A stretch of 64,000 nt of DNA from Streptomyces bungoensis (GCF_001514215.1 NZ_KQ948854.1:407434-471433); one strand, 5' to 3'; shown: positions 45,137 to 55,112, counted from the first letter of the stretch. Made by a program: numbers and translations. Notes: generated by a model not told the origin, from the sequence alone.

Positions 45137-45543
45137 GGGTTGCCTCCTGATCATGTCTTGATGAGTATCTCAGCCACGCGCGTGCGCGAAGCATTGGCCG
45201 TAGTCCACACGGGCGGGACCGATCGCGCAAGTACCCGGCCGTCCAGACCGCCGAAACGGTGACGATCCCGGCCGTGTCGTCGCAACTCCTGGCACCGTAT
45301 CCCGATTCATCGTGACCCACACCACACCGATGTGCCCGCTTTGCGCGGTTCGGAATCACCCACCCTTGCGCCTCTCGAACAACTTTGCAAACCGTGTCAC
45401 ACCCCGGGCGTATCGTTGCCTTTTGACCGGTCCTGTACGGCGGTTACCCCGCGGTAGAGATGACGTACGTCTTCCCGAGGTACACGATGGGGAACGGTGT
45501 AGGCACGAGTAAAAAAGTGGCCCTCTGACAGGTAAGGAACAGC
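45137..45543. other. Divergent control region between DUF3052 and aceE
   Basis: About 400 bp hold no coding frame I trust. It has the most AT-rich stretch of this part (45330-45430), including CTTTGCAAACCG and TATCG before TTTTGACCGG (from 45421), plausible promoter elements. A leader of over 80 nt with GGTAAGGAACAGC precedes aceE. No riboswitch motif was found. Confidence 0.45.
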
Positions 45544-48291
45544 GTGGCTTCCGGATCAGATCGCAACCCGATCATCATTGGCGGCCTTCCGAGTCAGGTT
45601 CCTGACTTCGATCCCGAAGAGACCCAGGAGTGGCTCGACTCCCTCGACGCCGCGGTGGACGAGCGCGGCCGGGAGCGGGCCCGCTACCTCATGCTGCGCC
45701 TGATCGAGCGCGCCCGCGAGAAGCGCGTGGCCGTGCCCGAGATGCGCAGCACGGACTACGTCAACACGATCCCCACCCGCGCCGAACCGTTCTTCCCCGG
45801 CAACGAGGAGATCGAGCGCAGGATCCTCAACGCCACCCGCTGGAACGCGGCCGTGATGGTCTCGCGCGCACAGCGCCCCGGCATCGGCGTCGGCGGGCAC
45901 ATCGCCACCTTCGCCTCCTCCGCCTCCCTGTACGACGTGGGCTTCAACCACTTCTTCCGCGGCAAGGACGAGGGCGACGGCGGCGACCAGGTCTTCTTCC
46001 AGGGCCACGCCTCGCCGGGCATCTACGCCCGCGCGTACCTGCTCGACCGGCTCACCGAGGGTCAGCTGGACGGCTTCCGGCAGGAGAAGTCGAAGTACCC
46101 GGACGGGCTGTCCAGCTACCCGCACCCGCGCTCCATGCCCGACTTCTGGGAGTTCCCGACCGTCTCCATGGGCCTCGGCCCGCTCGGCGCGATCTTCCAG
46201 GCGCGGATGAACCGCTACATGGAGGCGCGCGGCATCGCCGACACCTCCAAGTCGCACGTGTGGGCCTTCCTCGGCGACGGCGAGATGGACGAGCCGGAGT
46301 CGCTGGGCCAGCTGTCCATCGCCGCCCGTGAGGGTCTGGACAACCTGACCTTCGTGGTCAACTGCAACCTGCAGCGCCTGGACGGCCCGGTGCGCGGCAA
46401 CGGCAAGATCATCCAGGAGCTGGAGTCGGTCTTCCGGGGCGCCGGCTGGAACGTGATCAAGCTGATCTGGGACCGCTCCTGGGACCCGCTGCTCGCCCAG
46501 GACCGCGACGGCGTGCTGGTCAACAAGATGAACACCACGCCGGACGGCCAGTTCCAGACGTACGCGACGGAGACCGGCGCGTACATCCGCGAGCACTTCT
46601 TCGGCGACGACCACCGGCTGCGCGCCATGGTCGAGAACATGACCGACCACCAGATCCTGATGCTGGGCCGCGGCGGTCACGACCACCGCAAGATCTACGC
46701 GGCGTTCAAGGCGGCCGTGGAGCACAAGGGCCAGCCGACGGTCATCCTGGCCAAGACGGTCAAGGGATGGACGCTGGGCCCGAACTTCGAGGGCCGCAAC
46801 GCCACGCACCAGATGAAGAAGCTGACGGTCGACGACCTCAAGCGCTTCCGCGACCGGCTGCACCTGCCGATCTCCGACAAGGAGCTGGAGTCCGGCGCGC
46901 CGCCGTACTACCACCCGGGCCGGAACTCGGAGGAGATCCAGTACATGCACGACCAGCGCACGAAGTGCGGCGGGTACGTCCCGACGCGCGTGGTGCGCTC
47001 GCAGCCGCTGCCGCTGCCGGACGACAAGACGTACGCGACCGTGAAGAAGGGCACGGGCCAGCAGTCCATCGCGACGACCATGGCCTTTGTGCGCCTGCTC
47101 AAGGACCTCATGCGGGACAAGGAGATCGGCAAGCGGTTCGTGCTGATCGCGCCGGACGAGTACCGCACGTTCGGCATGGACTCCTTCTTCCCGAGCGCGA
47201 AGATCTACAACCCGCTGGGCCAGCAGTACGAGTCCGTGGACCGGGAGCTGCTGCTCGCCTACAAGGAGTCGCCGACCGGGCAGATGCTGCACGACGGCAT
47301 CTCCGAGGCAGGCTGCACGGCGTCGCTGATCGCGGCCGGCTCGGCGTACGCCACGCACGGCGAGCCGCTGATCCCGGTGTACGTCTTCTACTCGATGTTC
47401 GGTTTCCAGCGCACGGGTGACCAGTTCTGGCAGATGGCCGACCAGCTGGCACGCGGCTTCGTGCTGGGTGCGACCGCCGGACGCACGACCCTGACCGGTG
47501 AGGGGCTGCAGCACGCCGACGGGCACTCGCAGCTGCTCGCCTCGACCAACCCGGCGTGCGTGGCGTACGACCCGGCGTACGCCTACGAGATCGCGCACAT
47601 CGTCCAGGACGGCCTGCGGCGCATGTACGGCGGGGACGCCGAGCACCCGCACGGCGAGGACGTCTTCTACTACCTCACCGTCTACAACGAGCCCATCCGG
47701 CACCCGGCCGAGCCGGCGAACGTGGACGTCGAGGGCATCCTCAAGGGCATCCACCGGATCGGCGAGGGCACGGGCGGCTCGATCCCGGCGCAGATCATGG
47801 CGTCGGGTGTCGCGGTGCCGTGGGCGCTGGAGGCGCAGCGGATCCTGGCCGAGGAGTGGGACGTCCGGGCCGACGTGTGGTCGGCGACCTCCTGGAACGA
47901 GCTGCGGCGCGAGGCCGTGGCCTGCGAGGAGCACAACCTGCTGCATCCCGAGGAGGAGGAGCGGGTTCCGTACGTGACGCGGAAGCTGAGCGGTGCCGAG
48001 GGGCCGTTCGTGGCGGTGTCCGACTGGATGCGGTCGGTGCCGGACCAGATCGCGCGGTGGGTGCCGGGCACCTACCAGTCGCTGGGCGCGGACGGCTTCG
48101 GCTTCGCCGACACCCGGGGCGCGGCGCGCCGCTTCTTCCACATCGACGCGCAGTCGATCGTGGTCGCGGTGCTGACGGAGCTGGCGCGGGCAGGCAAGAT
48201 CGACCGGTCGGTGCTGAAGCAGGCCATCGACCGGTACCGGCTGCTGGACGTCTCGGCGGCGGATCCGGGAGTGGCGGGCGGCGACGCCTGA
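45544..48291 (+). CDS. aceE: Pyruvate dehydrogenase E1 component (homodimeric)
   Basis: The 915-residue enzyme decarboxylates pyruvate with thiamine diphosphate and passes the acetyl group to lipoyl-E2. Motifs are [36 protein letters not shown], the ThDP/Mg site [15 protein letters not shown] to NCNLQ (about residues 240-280), and the C-domain [14 protein letters not shown]. Length is close to the 880-930 of homodimeric E1. GTG at 45544 follows AAGGAAC. No E2 or E3 gene is beside it, as is usual in actinobacteria. Confidence 0.97.
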   Translation: MASGSDRNPIIIGGLPSQVPDFDPEETQEWLDSLDAAVDERGRERARYLMLRLIERAREKRVAVPEMRSTDYVNTIPTRAEPFFPGNEEIERRILNATRWNAAVMVSRAQRPGIGVGGHIATFASSASLYDVGFNHFFRGKDEGDGGDQVFFQGHASPGIYARAYLLDRLTEGQLDGFRQEKSKYPDGLSSYPHPRSMPDFWEFPTVSMGLGPLGAIFQARMNRYMEARGIADTSKSHVWAFLGDGEMDEPESLGQLSIAAREGLDNLTFVVNCNLQRLDGPVRGNGKIIQELESVFRGAGWNVIKLIWDRSWDPLLAQDRDGVLVNKMNTTPDGQFQTYATETGAYIREHFFGDDHRLRAMVENMTDHQILMLGRGGHDHRKIYAAFKAAVEHKGQPTVILAKTVKGWTLGPNFEGRNATHQMKKLTVDDLKRFRDRLHLPISDKELESGAPPYYHPGRNSEEIQYMHDQRTKCGGYVPTRVVRSQPLPLPDDKTYATVKKGTGQQSIATTMAFVRLLKDLMRDKEIGKRFVLIAPDEYRTFGMDSFFPSAKIYNPLGQQYESVDRELLLAYKESPTGQMLHDGISEAGCTASLIAAGSAYATHGEPLIPVYVFYSMFGFQRTGDQFWQMADQLARGFVLGATAGRTTLTGEGLQHADGHSQLLASTNPACVAYDPAYAYEIAHIVQDGLRRMYGGDAEHPHGEDVFYYLTVYNEPIRHPAEPANVDVEGILKGIHRIGEGTGGSIPAQIMASGVAVPWALEAQRILAEEWDVRADVWSATSWNELRREAVACEEHNLLHPEEEERVPYVTRKLSGAEGPFVAVSDWMRSVPDQIARWVPGTYQSLGADGFGFADTRGAARRFFHIDAQSIVVAVLTELARAGKIDRSVLKQAIDRYRLLDVSAADPGVAGGDA

Positions 48292-48317
48292 CGCCGCGCG
48301 GCCGGTGACGTGACGTA

Positions 48318-48347
48318 GGGGCGGTGGAGTTCGAGTCTCCACCGCCC
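48318..48347 (+). terminator. Rho-independent terminator of aceE
   Basis: GGGCGGTGGA and TCCACCGCCC form a perfect 10-bp stem around GTTCGAGTC, followed by a T-rich tail (48348-48360). It is the clearest classical terminator in the window. Confidence 0.88.
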
Positions 48348-48371
48348 TTACGTTTTCTTTACGATGCGGGC

Positions 48372-49148
48372 ATGAAGCGACAGTCGGCACAGGCGCGGTG
48401 GGAACAGCGGACGCAACGGCCCCTGCTGGCCCTGGCCGTGGCGTTCGCCGTCGCGTACGCCGTGCCGATCGTGGACGATTCCGCCGGGTACTCGCTGACG
48501 GAGCTGTGCACGGTGGTGGAGTGGGTGGTGTGGGGGTCGTTCGCGGTGGACTACCTCATACGGCTGGCCCTGACGACCGGGCGCAAGGAGTTCGTGCGGA
48601 CGCACTGGCCCGACCTGTGCGCGGTGCTGCTGCCGGTGCTGCAGCCGCTGCGGCTGCTGCGGCTGGTCTCGACACTGCTGCTGGTGGGACGGCGGGCGCG
48701 GATGGCTCCGCAGATCCGGCTGACCACGTACGTCGTGGGGGCGGTGATCGGGCTGCTGATGTTCGGGTCGCTGGCGGTGCTGTCGGTGGAGCGGGAGTCG
48801 CCGCACGGGAACATCCGGACGCTGGGTGACGCGGTGTGGTGGTCGTTCACCACGATGACGACCGTGGGGTACGGGGACCACGCGCCGACGACGGGGCTGG
48901 GGCGGATGATCGCGGTCGGGCTGATGCTGTCCGGGATCGCGCTGCTGGGTGTGGTGACCGCGAACATCGCGGCGTGGTTCATCTCGCGGTTCGAGAAGGA
49001 CGACGTGGAGGAGCGGCGCCAGACGGAGGCGATCGCGGCCCTGACGGAGGAGGTCCGCCTGCTGCGGGCCGAGGTGGCGCGGCTGGCGGCGCCGGAGGCC
49101 GCCGCGCGAGCAGGAACCGGGGCCGGCGGTTCGTTGTCGGCTGACTGA
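48372..49148 (+). CDS. Voltage-gated-type potassium channel
   Basis: The 258-residue protein has about five membrane helices (S1-S4-like with LRLLRLVSTLLLVGRRAR, arginine-containing, about 93-110), a pore helix and selectivity filter TTVGYGD at 163-169, and a final pore-lining helix, then a charged coiled-coil tail (EAIAALTEEVRLLRAEVARL) that probably makes the tetramer. TACGAT is at 48360-48365, six bases before the ATG, so it may be leaderless and use a promoter embedded in the aceE terminator tail. Confidence 0.92.
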   Translation: MKRQSAQARWEQRTQRPLLALAVAFAVAYAVPIVDDSAGYSLTELCTVVEWVVWGSFAVDYLIRLALTTGRKEFVRTHWPDLCAVLLPVLQPLRLLRLVSTLLLVGRRARMAPQIRLTTYVVGAVIGLLMFGSLAVLSVERESPHGNIRTLGDAVWWSFTTMTTVGYGDHAPTTGLGRMIAVGLMLSGIALLGVVTANIAAWFISRFEKDDVEERRQTEAIAALTEEVRLLRAEVARLAAPEAAARAGTGAGGSLSAD

Positions 49149-49171
49149 GCCGCGCGGGCTTCACGCGGGTC

Positions 49172-49187
49172 CGGCCGTCTTCGGCCG
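49172..49187 (+). terminator. Short hairpin after the channel gene
   Basis: CGGCCG and CGGCCG pair around TCTT, 23 nt after the stop. It is a minimal terminator. Confidence 0.4.
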
Positions 49188-49260
49188 ACTGGCCGTGGGG
49201 GCGGTTCGCTGCGCGGGCAGCACCCGGTCCGACGGTCCGTTCTCGACCGCGGGCCGTGGG

Positions 49261-49290
49261 GGCCGGTCGCGCAGTTCCCCGCGCCCCCGG
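49261..49290 (-). repeat. Copy of an abundant Streptomyces intergenic motif
   Basis: On the minus strand this reads GGGCGCGGGGAACTGCGCGA, a motif I recall as widespread in Streptomyces genomes between genes. Here it lies in the 280-bp gap after the channel gene. Its role is not established. Confidence 0.6.
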
Positions 49291-49429
49291 GTGGGTGATG
49301 TGAGCGCCCGGTGAGCAGCGTCCGGGGGCCGGAGGGGATCATGCGGGCGTCCGGAACGGGGTGCGCGAGCAGCGCTCGTGGGCGCTGCTCGCGTCGCCTG
49401 CCGCGTCGTCGCGGCCAGCGCCTGCTCGG

Positions 49430-49735
49430 TCAGAGCAGGCCGTGGCCCCAAGTGGCCGCTCCGGCCAGGGCGATGAGGGACAGCAGGGTGTCGATCGCGC
49501 CCAGGACCAGTGCCACGAGGGCCGGGATGCTGTGGTCGGAGGACCACTTGCGGCCCATGGACTGCCAGCCGCAGAACATCGCCACCGGGCCCAGCACGAT
49601 GCCCAGCGCGAAGAAACCGGCCACGGCACAGATGGTGCCGATGATGCCGAGCGTCGCACGGTCCGGCCCGGTCCGTTGCCACGTCCGGCCGCGTGACCGG
49701 GGGTACCCGCGCGTTCCGTTCCCGAAGGCTGCCAT
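49430..49735 (-). CDS. Small DUF4190-like membrane protein
   Basis: The 101-residue product has two membrane helices, LGIIGTICAVAGFFALGIVLGPVAMFCGW (about 29-57) and IPALVALVLGAIDTLLSLIALAG (about 69-92), with a conserved-looking GWQSMGRKW loop. Layout matches DUF4190 membrane proteins. Starts at ATG 49735 or 49738, which follow GGGAG. Function unknown. It is downstream of the MFS exporter gene on the same strand, with 235 bp between. Confidence 0.72.
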   Translation of the reverse strand: MAAFGNGTRGYPRSRGRTWQRTGPDRATLGIIGTICAVAGFFALGIVLGPVAMFCGWQSMGRKWSSDHSIPALVALVLGAIDTLLSLIALAGAATWGHGLL

Positions 49736-49973
49736 CATCAACTCCCTGATCCGTATGGTCAGTTCGGGGTCGATGTGCGGGTACCCCCATTCGGCGGGCA
49801 CAGACCTGCGCGCGCTGCCCCCCTCCAGCAGCGCGCGCCGCGGCCCGCGTCCTCCCATGTCCTGCGGAGGACTTGACCCACTGTGACCTGCGGCGCGCGC
49901 CGATGGCGAGGGATCTTGAGTGGAGTCACCCTGATAGGCGAACTTCGCCCGGAACAGGCATGAAACGCGGGGA

Positions 49974-51593
49974 TCAGATGTGGCCGACGCCCGCGCCCGC
50001 CTCCGCGTTCTCGCCCCGCTTGGTGAGCAGCGCGACGAGGATGGCGGCCGCCGCCACGCCCGCCGCGACGAGCGAGGCGAGGCTCATGCCGGAGATGAAG
50101 GTGTCGTGGGCGACACCGGTGATCTTCGCGGCGAACGCCTCGGGGGTGCCCTTGGGCACGGGCGCGACACCGACCTGGACCGCCTCGGCGGCCTGGTCGA
50201 GCTGCTGCGGCGTGAGCGGCGGCAGTCCCGCGCCCTTCCAGTTGCCCGCGAGGTCGCTGTCCACCTTGGAGGCCATCACGGCGCCCAGCACGGCCGTGCC
50301 GAGGCTGCCGCCGATCTGCATGCCCGCCTGCTGGAGACCGCCCGCGACGCCGGACAGCTCCATCGGCGCGTTGCCGACGATGACCTCGGTGGCGCCGACC
50401 ATGACCGGGGCGAGCCCGAGGCCGAGCAGGGCGAACCAGAGGGACATCGGGCCGCTGCCGGTGTCGGCCTTCAGGGTCGACATGCCGTACATGGCGATCG
50501 CGGTGGCCGCCATGCCGCCGGCCAGCGGGATGCGCGGGCCCAGCTTGGTGATCATCGCGCCCGCGAGCGGGGAGCCGACGATCATCATGCCGGTCAGCGG
50601 CAGCAGGTGCAGACCGGCGTCGATCGGGCTCATGCCGTGCACGTTCTGCAGGTAGAAGGTGACGAAGAACAGGCCGCCCATGAAGGCGATGGCCATGAGG
50701 ACCATCAGGACGACGCCCGCGGAGAGCGGGACCGAGCGGAAGAGCCGCAGCGGGATCAGCGGTTCGGCGACCTTCGTCTCCCAGAAGGAGAACAGGGCGA
50801 AGCCGAGCACGGAGGCGGCGATGAAGGCCCACGTCCGGCCGTCGCCCCAGCCCCACGCCGGGGCCTTGATCAGGGCCCACACCAGGCAGAACATCGCGCC
50901 CGACAGCAGGGCGATGCCCAGCAGGTCGAAGGAGCGCGGCGCGTTCTCGGCGCGGTGGTCGCGCAGGATCAGCAGGCCCAGCACGAGGGCGAGTACACCG
51001 ACCGGCACGTTGATGAAGAACACCGACTGCCAGTTGACGTGCTCGACCAGCACGCCGCCGAGGATCGGGCCGCCCGCGGTGGAGGCACCGATGACCATGC
51101 CCCAGATGCCGATGGCCATGTTCAGCTTCTCGGCCGGGAAGGTGGCACGCAGCAGACCCAGCGCGGCCGGCATCAGCAGGGCGCCGAACAGGCCCTGGAA
51201 GACGCGGAAGGTGACGACGAGCGCGATGCTGTCGGACAGGCCGATGGCTCCGGAGGCGGCGGCGAAGCCGGTCACGCCGATCAGGAAGGTCTGCCGGTGG
51301 CCGAAGCGGTCGCCGAGCTTGCCGGCGGTGATGAGGGAGACCGCGAGCGCCAGGAAGTAGCCGTTGGTGATCCACTGCACCTGGGCGAAGGTGGCGCCGA
51401 GGTCCTTCTGGATGGCCGGGTTGGCGATCGCCACGATGGTGCCGTCGAGGGCCACCATCATGACCCCTACGGCGACGGTGATGAGCGTGAGCCACGGGTG
51501 GCCGCGCAGGCCCGCGGCGGGGGCCGGCTTCGACAGGTCGACGGACGTCTCGTCCCCCGGACCCGTCGTGTCGACGGTGGTCTGACTAGTCAT
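49974..51593 (-). CDS. DHA2-family MFS multidrug exporter
   Basis: The 539-residue protein has 14 predicted helices with the DHA2 signatures MMVALDGTIVAIANPAIQ (helix 1), GKLGDRFGHRQTFL (motif A) and GGPILGGVLVEHVNWQSVFFINVP (motif C region). It exports drugs or metabolites with proton antiport; the substrate is unknown. The divergent TetR gene at 51721 is its probable repressor, across a 127-bp region with repeated TGACA words. ATG at 51593. No accessory domain at the C-terminus, unlike the DHA2 protein at 22299. Confidence 0.92.
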   Translation of the reverse strand: MTSQTTVDTTGPGDETSVDLSKPAPAAGLRGHPWLTLITVAVGVMMVALDGTIVAIANPAIQKDLGATFAQVQWITNGYFLALAVSLITAGKLGDRFGHRQTFLIGVTGFAAASGAIGLSDSIALVVTFRVFQGLFGALLMPAALGLLRATFPAEKLNMAIGIWGMVIGASTAGGPILGGVLVEHVNWQSVFFINVPVGVLALVLGLLILRDHRAENAPRSFDLLGIALLSGAMFCLVWALIKAPAWGWGDGRTWAFIAASVLGFALFSFWETKVAEPLIPLRLFRSVPLSAGVVLMVLMAIAFMGGLFFVTFYLQNVHGMSPIDAGLHLLPLTGMMIVGSPLAGAMITKLGPRIPLAGGMAATAIAMYGMSTLKADTGSGPMSLWFALLGLGLAPVMVGATEVIVGNAPMELSGVAGGLQQAGMQIGGSLGTAVLGAVMASKVDSDLAGNWKGAGLPPLTPQQLDQAAEAVQVGVAPVPKGTPEAFAAKITGVAHDTFISGMSLASLVAAGVAAAAILVALLTKRGENAEAGAGVGHI

Positions 51594-51607
51594 GTGTTCG
51601 AGGCTAG

Positions 51608-51657
51608 TGACAGCCGCTGACAGTTGACAAACGGATTCACAAGTCGGTAACTGACAC
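51608..51657. promoter_or_regulatory. Cluster of TGACA words, candidate TetR operator
   Basis: TGACAG occurs at 51608 and 51618, TGACAA at 51625 and TGACAC at 51652, all in the intergenic region between the exporter and its TetR gene. The repeated word in the shared promoter region is the pattern expected for an autoregulated repressor. Confidence 0.4.
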
Positions 51658-51720
51658 GACACCGGCGCATAGGCTGAGCTGGACGAACGTTCACCGGGAG
51701 AGAGGGCCGCCAGGAGAGTG

Positions 51721-52362
51721 ATGGAGACGCGGGCCAGGGAGACGCTGCGCGAGCGCAAGAAGCGGCGGACCCGCGAGGCGCTGCTGCGGGCCGCTCTCGA
51801 ACTGTTCACCACGCAGGGCTACGAGCAGACGACCGTCGACGAGATCGCCGAGGCCTGCGAGGTCTCCCAGCGCACCTTCTTCCGCTACTTCGCCGGCAAG
51901 GAGGACGCGGCCTTCGCCGTCCAGGACATGACCGAGGCCCGCTTCGTGGCGGCCGTGCGGGAGCGTCCGGCGCACGAGGCGCCGATGGAGGCGATGCGGC
52001 AGGCGGTCCTGCAGGGCTGGGACGCGCTACGGGAGACCGTGGAGTCGGCCGTCCCGGTGGAGCTGTACCTGCGCATGTACCGCACGATCGAGTCGACCCC
52101 CGCCCTGCTCGCCGCGCACCTGCGGCGCTCGGCGGCGACGGAGGAGACCATCGCGCGGCTGCTGGCCGAACGCGAGGGCGTGGACGTGGCCGCGGACCCC
52201 CGGCCGCGGCTCGCCGTGGCCGTCTTCGGCGGGGTGATGAGGGTCACCGAGCGGCAGTGGAGCACGGGCGACGACTTCAGCCTGGAGGCGATCCGTCAAC
52301 TCACCGCATCCTGCCTCGATCAGGTGGGATCGGCACTCACCGGCAACTGGCGTACCACCTAG
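51721..52362 (+). CDS. TetR family regulator of the divergent exporter
   Basis: The 213-residue product has the TetR N-domain (REALLRAALELFTTQGYEQTTVDEIAEACEVSQRTFFRYFAGKEDAAF, about 22-65) and a helical ligand domain. Divergent orientation and spacing with the DHA2 exporter make local repression likely. ATG at 51721 has AGGAGAG upstream; the GTG at 51718 is equally possible. Ligand unknown. Confidence 0.9.
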   Translation: METRARETLRERKKRRTREALLRAALELFTTQGYEQTTVDEIAEACEVSQRTFFRYFAGKEDAAFAVQDMTEARFVAAVRERPAHEAPMEAMRQAVLQGWDALRETVESAVPVELYLRMYRTIESTPALLAAHLRRSAATEETIARLLAEREGVDVAADPRPRLAVAVFGGVMRVTERQWSTGDDFSLEAIRQLTASCLDQVGSALTGNWRTT

Positions 52363-52454
52363 GGCCGTTCCGGGATCGTTCGACCGTTGCCGAAACGTGA
52401 TACCCGTCACTCGGTTACCGCGAGACCCTCTCGTTCTCCTAGTGTGTCCTCCCA

Positions 52455-53672
52455 GTGACTTCCTTCGACACCACCCCGCAACTCAACGTCTGGCGCGCCA
52501 CACTCGCGCTGGCCGTCGTGTTCGTGATGCTCGCCACCACGGGCTGGACCGCGCTGCACAGCCACCGGGAGGCCACGGCCCTGCAGGCCTCGGTCGACAA
52601 GTGGGACCACGGCCGCCTGCACGGCCGGCACCTGCCGGACGCCGGGGCCGCCCCCGCGCGGCTCGCCCGCTTCTTCGCCTCGCTCACCGCGCAGGACCGC
52701 GCCCGTCTCGCCCACCGCTACCCGCTCGCGGTCGGCAACATGAACGGCGCCCCGGTGGGCCTGCGCTACCGCGCCAACCACATCGCCCTGGAGCAGGCGC
52801 GCGAGGTGGAGCGCAAACGGATGCACGACAGCCGGCTCAGCGCGGCCGGCCAGCAGGACGCGGGCCGCCGCATGCAGCGCTACGAGGCGCTGACGAGGCC
52901 CGGCCGGCACATCCTCGCCTTCGACCCGGCGGGCTCGGGGCGGGTCGCGGAGGTCTTCGGGAACCTGCGCAGGGCCGAGCGGATCTCCGTCGTCGTCCCC
53001 GGCGTCGACACCGACCTGCTCACCTTCCAGCGGACGAACCGCCCGTACAGCGCGCCGGTCGGCATGGCCAAGGCCCTGCACGCGGCCGAGCGGGCGGCCA
53101 GCCCCTCGACCCGCACGGCCGTGATCGCCTGGGCCGACTACACCGCGCCGGACGGGCTCGGCGTGGACGCGGCCACGGGCCTGCGCGCCGCGGAGGGCGC
53201 CGTACGGCTGAACGCGCTGCTGCGCGCGCTGCCCGGCCGTGCGCCGGTGTCGATGGTCTGCCACAGCTACGGCTCCGTGGTCTGCGGGGTCGCGGCCCGC
53301 GGCATGCCCCGCCGGGTGACCGACATAGCGGTGGCCGCGAGCCCCGGCATGCGGGTGCCCAGCGCCGCCCGCCTGGGCACCTCGGCGCGGCTGTGGGCGA
53401 TGCGGGACGCCACCGACTGGGTGCAGGACGTGCCCTACCTGGAGCTGGGCGGCCTCGGGCACGGCGCGGACCCCGTGGCCTCGGGCTTCGGCGCGCGGGT
53501 GCTCTCGGCGCACGACGCGCAGGGGCACGCCGGCTACTTCCAGCCGGGTACGGACAGCCTGCGCAACCTCGCCGACGTCGCGGTGGGCGCCTACGACGCG
53601 GTGACCTGTGCACGGGAGAACGATGCCTGCCGGGCCGGTCTGCCCGGCACGACGACGGCCGGACGCGCGTAG
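52455..53672 (+). CDS. Alpha/beta hydrolase (DUF1023 family)
   Basis: The 405-residue product has an N-terminal membrane helix (about 14-33), a helical region (REVERKRMHDSRLSAAGQQD), then a hydrolase core with VSMVCHSYGSVVCGVAA, in which the Ser of HSYGS is the nucleophile, and a final HDAQGHAGYF region with the expected His. It matches DUF1023, a secreted or membrane-anchored serine hydrolase family. Natural substrate unknown. GTG at 52455. Confidence 0.9.
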   Translation: MTSFDTTPQLNVWRATLALAVVFVMLATTGWTALHSHREATALQASVDKWDHGRLHGRHLPDAGAAPARLARFFASLTAQDRARLAHRYPLAVGNMNGAPVGLRYRANHIALEQAREVERKRMHDSRLSAAGQQDAGRRMQRYEALTRPGRHILAFDPAGSGRVAEVFGNLRRAERISVVVPGVDTDLLTFQRTNRPYSAPVGMAKALHAAERAASPSTRTAVIAWADYTAPDGLGVDAATGLRAAEGAVRLNALLRALPGRAPVSMVCHSYGSVVCGVAARGMPRRVTDIAVAASPGMRVPSAARLGTSARLWAMRDATDWVQDVPYLELGGLGHGADPVASGFGARVLSAHDAQGHAGYFQPGTDSLRNLADVAVGAYDAVTCARENDACRAGLPGTTTAGRA

Positions 53673-53738
53673 AAACAGCAGGAAGTGCGGTCTGCGCGGG
53701 TGGCGACGGAGGAGCACGTGCCGCATACGATGAGCCGC

Positions 53739-54593
53739 ATGGGTGACGTACTGGCGGGATTTCATGCCGTATGGGAGTTCGAGTCCGACTCCGTGCTCAT
53801 CCGTTACGAACGGGGGATCCGGACTCCGAAGCTGTTCCAGGCGCTCGGCGAACGGCGCATTCCGCTGTCCGCGGTGGAGGGGGTGACCCTCACCCCGGGC
53901 CGGCGCGGCACGGTGGCGCTGCGGCTGCGGCCGCGGCCGGGGGCCGATCCGCTGATGGACGCGGCGGCCGGGCAGCTGAGCGAGGCCTGCGACCCGTACC
54001 GGCTGGTGCTGCCGGCCGAGCGGTCGACGCTCGCCGAGTACTACGCCGACGAGCTGAAGCAACTGGTGCCGGACGGCGGGCCGGAACCCGCCGAGCGGTA
54101 CCTGGTGGCCGCGCCCGAGGCGCCGCTGCAGTTCAAGGCGTACGACGGCAAGGCCGCCTTCGACGGCACGTCCGTGCAGTTCCGGTGGTCCTGGACGGGG
54201 GCGTCGTCGGCGAAGTGGAAGGCCGGCGACCAGAGTTTCGCGGTCGCCGACCTCAGCGGGGTGGAGTGGCGCTCGCCGGAGGCCTTCGAGGGGCACCTGC
54301 GCCTGCTGCCGCGCGCCGCCTCCTCGGCGGAGGCCGTGCATCCCGACCAGGATCCGGCGGCGGTGGTGTTCGGGCTGGGCTACGGGCCAGTGCACGAGTC
54401 GCTGCCGTTCGCCGCGGCCGTGCTGGCGGCGGTGCGGACCCGGGGGCCGGTACCGGTGACACCGGCCCCGGCCCGCCGGGACCCCGCGGACATCGCCGAA
54501 CGGATCCGTCACCTGGGCGAGTTGCACCAGGCCGGGCTGGTGACGGACGAGGAGTTCTCGTCCAAGAAGGCCGAACTGCTGGCCGAGCTGTAG
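53739..54593 (+). CDS. DUF4429/SHOCT-type protein
   Basis: The 284-residue product has two repeats of a beta-rich domain (about 1-120 and 130-245), with WEFESDSVLIRYERGIRTPKLFQALGERRIPLSAVEGVTL and a later AFDGTSVQFRWSWTG. A SHOCT-like end follows (IAERIRHLGELHQAGLVTDEEFSSKKAELLAEL), which usually anchors partners at the membrane. I place the start at 53739 since TACGAT (53726-53731) sits 7 bases upstream, as in leaderless mRNAs. Earlier starts (53718, 53730) are possible. Function unknown. Confidence 0.83.
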   Translation: MGDVLAGFHAVWEFESDSVLIRYERGIRTPKLFQALGERRIPLSAVEGVTLTPGRRGTVALRLRPRPGADPLMDAAAGQLSEACDPYRLVLPAERSTLAEYYADELKQLVPDGGPEPAERYLVAAPEAPLQFKAYDGKAAFDGTSVQFRWSWTGASSAKWKAGDQSFAVADLSGVEWRSPEAFEGHLRLLPRAASSAEAVHPDQDPAAVVFGLGYGPVHESLPFAAAVLAAVRTRGPVPVTPAPARRDPADIAERIRHLGELHQAGLVTDEEFSSKKAELLAEL

Positions 54594-54594
54594 C

Positions 54595-54615
54595 GGGCGG
54601 CCGCGGGGGCCGCCC
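54595..54615. terminator. Hairpin between convergent genes
   Basis: GGGCGGCC and GGCCGCCC form a perfect 8-bp stem around GCGGG, between the DUF4429 gene and the MerR gene. Confidence 0.65.
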
Positions 54616-54621
54616 GGGGCG

Positions 54622-55077
54622 TCACCGCTCCCGGCCGTAGAAGCCGATCTTGAGGTCCAGGACCGCGAGGGTGTCGCGCAGTTCCGCGATGCGGTTCACG
54701 ACGTCCCGGCGGGTCGACTCCAGCAGCTCCCGGCGTTCGTCGAAGGTGTGGTCGCCCTCCCGCACCAGTTCCGCGTACCGGACCATGTCCGCCACCGGCA
54801 TCCCGGTCAGGCGCAGCTTGGTCACGAAGGCCAGCCAGTCCAGGTCGCGGTTGCTGTAGCGGCGCTGGCCGGTGTGGGAGCGGTCGATGTGCGGCATCAG
54901 GCCGATGCGCTCGTACCAGCGCAGGGTGTGCGCGGTCAGGCCCGTGAAGTCGACGACCTCGCTGATCGTGTAGCGGTCCTGGCCGTCGGGGCGGGGATGG
55001 CGCCGGGGTGGGGCGGAGCAGATGTCGGCGGGGTTGGTTCGCTCAGTGGCCGCTGGCGTGGTCTGCATCACCGTCAT
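54622..55077 (-). CDS. MerR family regulator
   Basis: The 151-residue product has a disordered start, then the MerR DNA-binding domain (YTISEVVDFTGLTAHTLRWYERIGL, about 36-60) with the wing RYSNRDLDWLAFVTKLRLTGMPVADMVRYAEL, followed by a coiled-coil dimerisation helix. No metal-binding Cys cluster is present at the C-terminus, so the signal is not a metal of the classic type. A dyad matching MerR operators lies 17 nt upstream. ATG at 55077 is chosen; GTG at 55086 is an alternative. Confidence 0.88.
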   Translation of the reverse strand: MTVMQTTPAATERTNPADICSAPPRRHPRPDGQDRYTISEVVDFTGLTAHTLRWYERIGLMPHIDRSHTGQRRYSNRDLDWLAFVTKLRLTGMPVADMVRYAELVREGDHTFDERRELLESTRRDVVNRIAELRDTLAVLDLKIGFYGRER

Positions 55078-55093
55078 GTTCTCCACGCTATGG

Positions 55094-55112
55094 CCTTCGA
55101 GTGCACTCCAAG
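55094..55112. promoter_or_regulatory. Candidate MerR operator dyad
   Basis: CCTTCGAGTGCACTCCAAG (19 nt) is a near-perfect palindrome centred on GAGTGCACTC, overlapping the promoter region between merR and the divergent GNAT gene. Its spacing fits the classic MerR mode of twisting the promoter. Confidence 0.65.

Noticed and set aside
45556..48390. 944-residue open frame on the minus strand opposite aceE
   Set aside because: It is an antisense shadow of a certain gene. Its sequence is Val/Arg/Gly/His low-complexity with no domain, as expected from high-GC codon bias of aceE.
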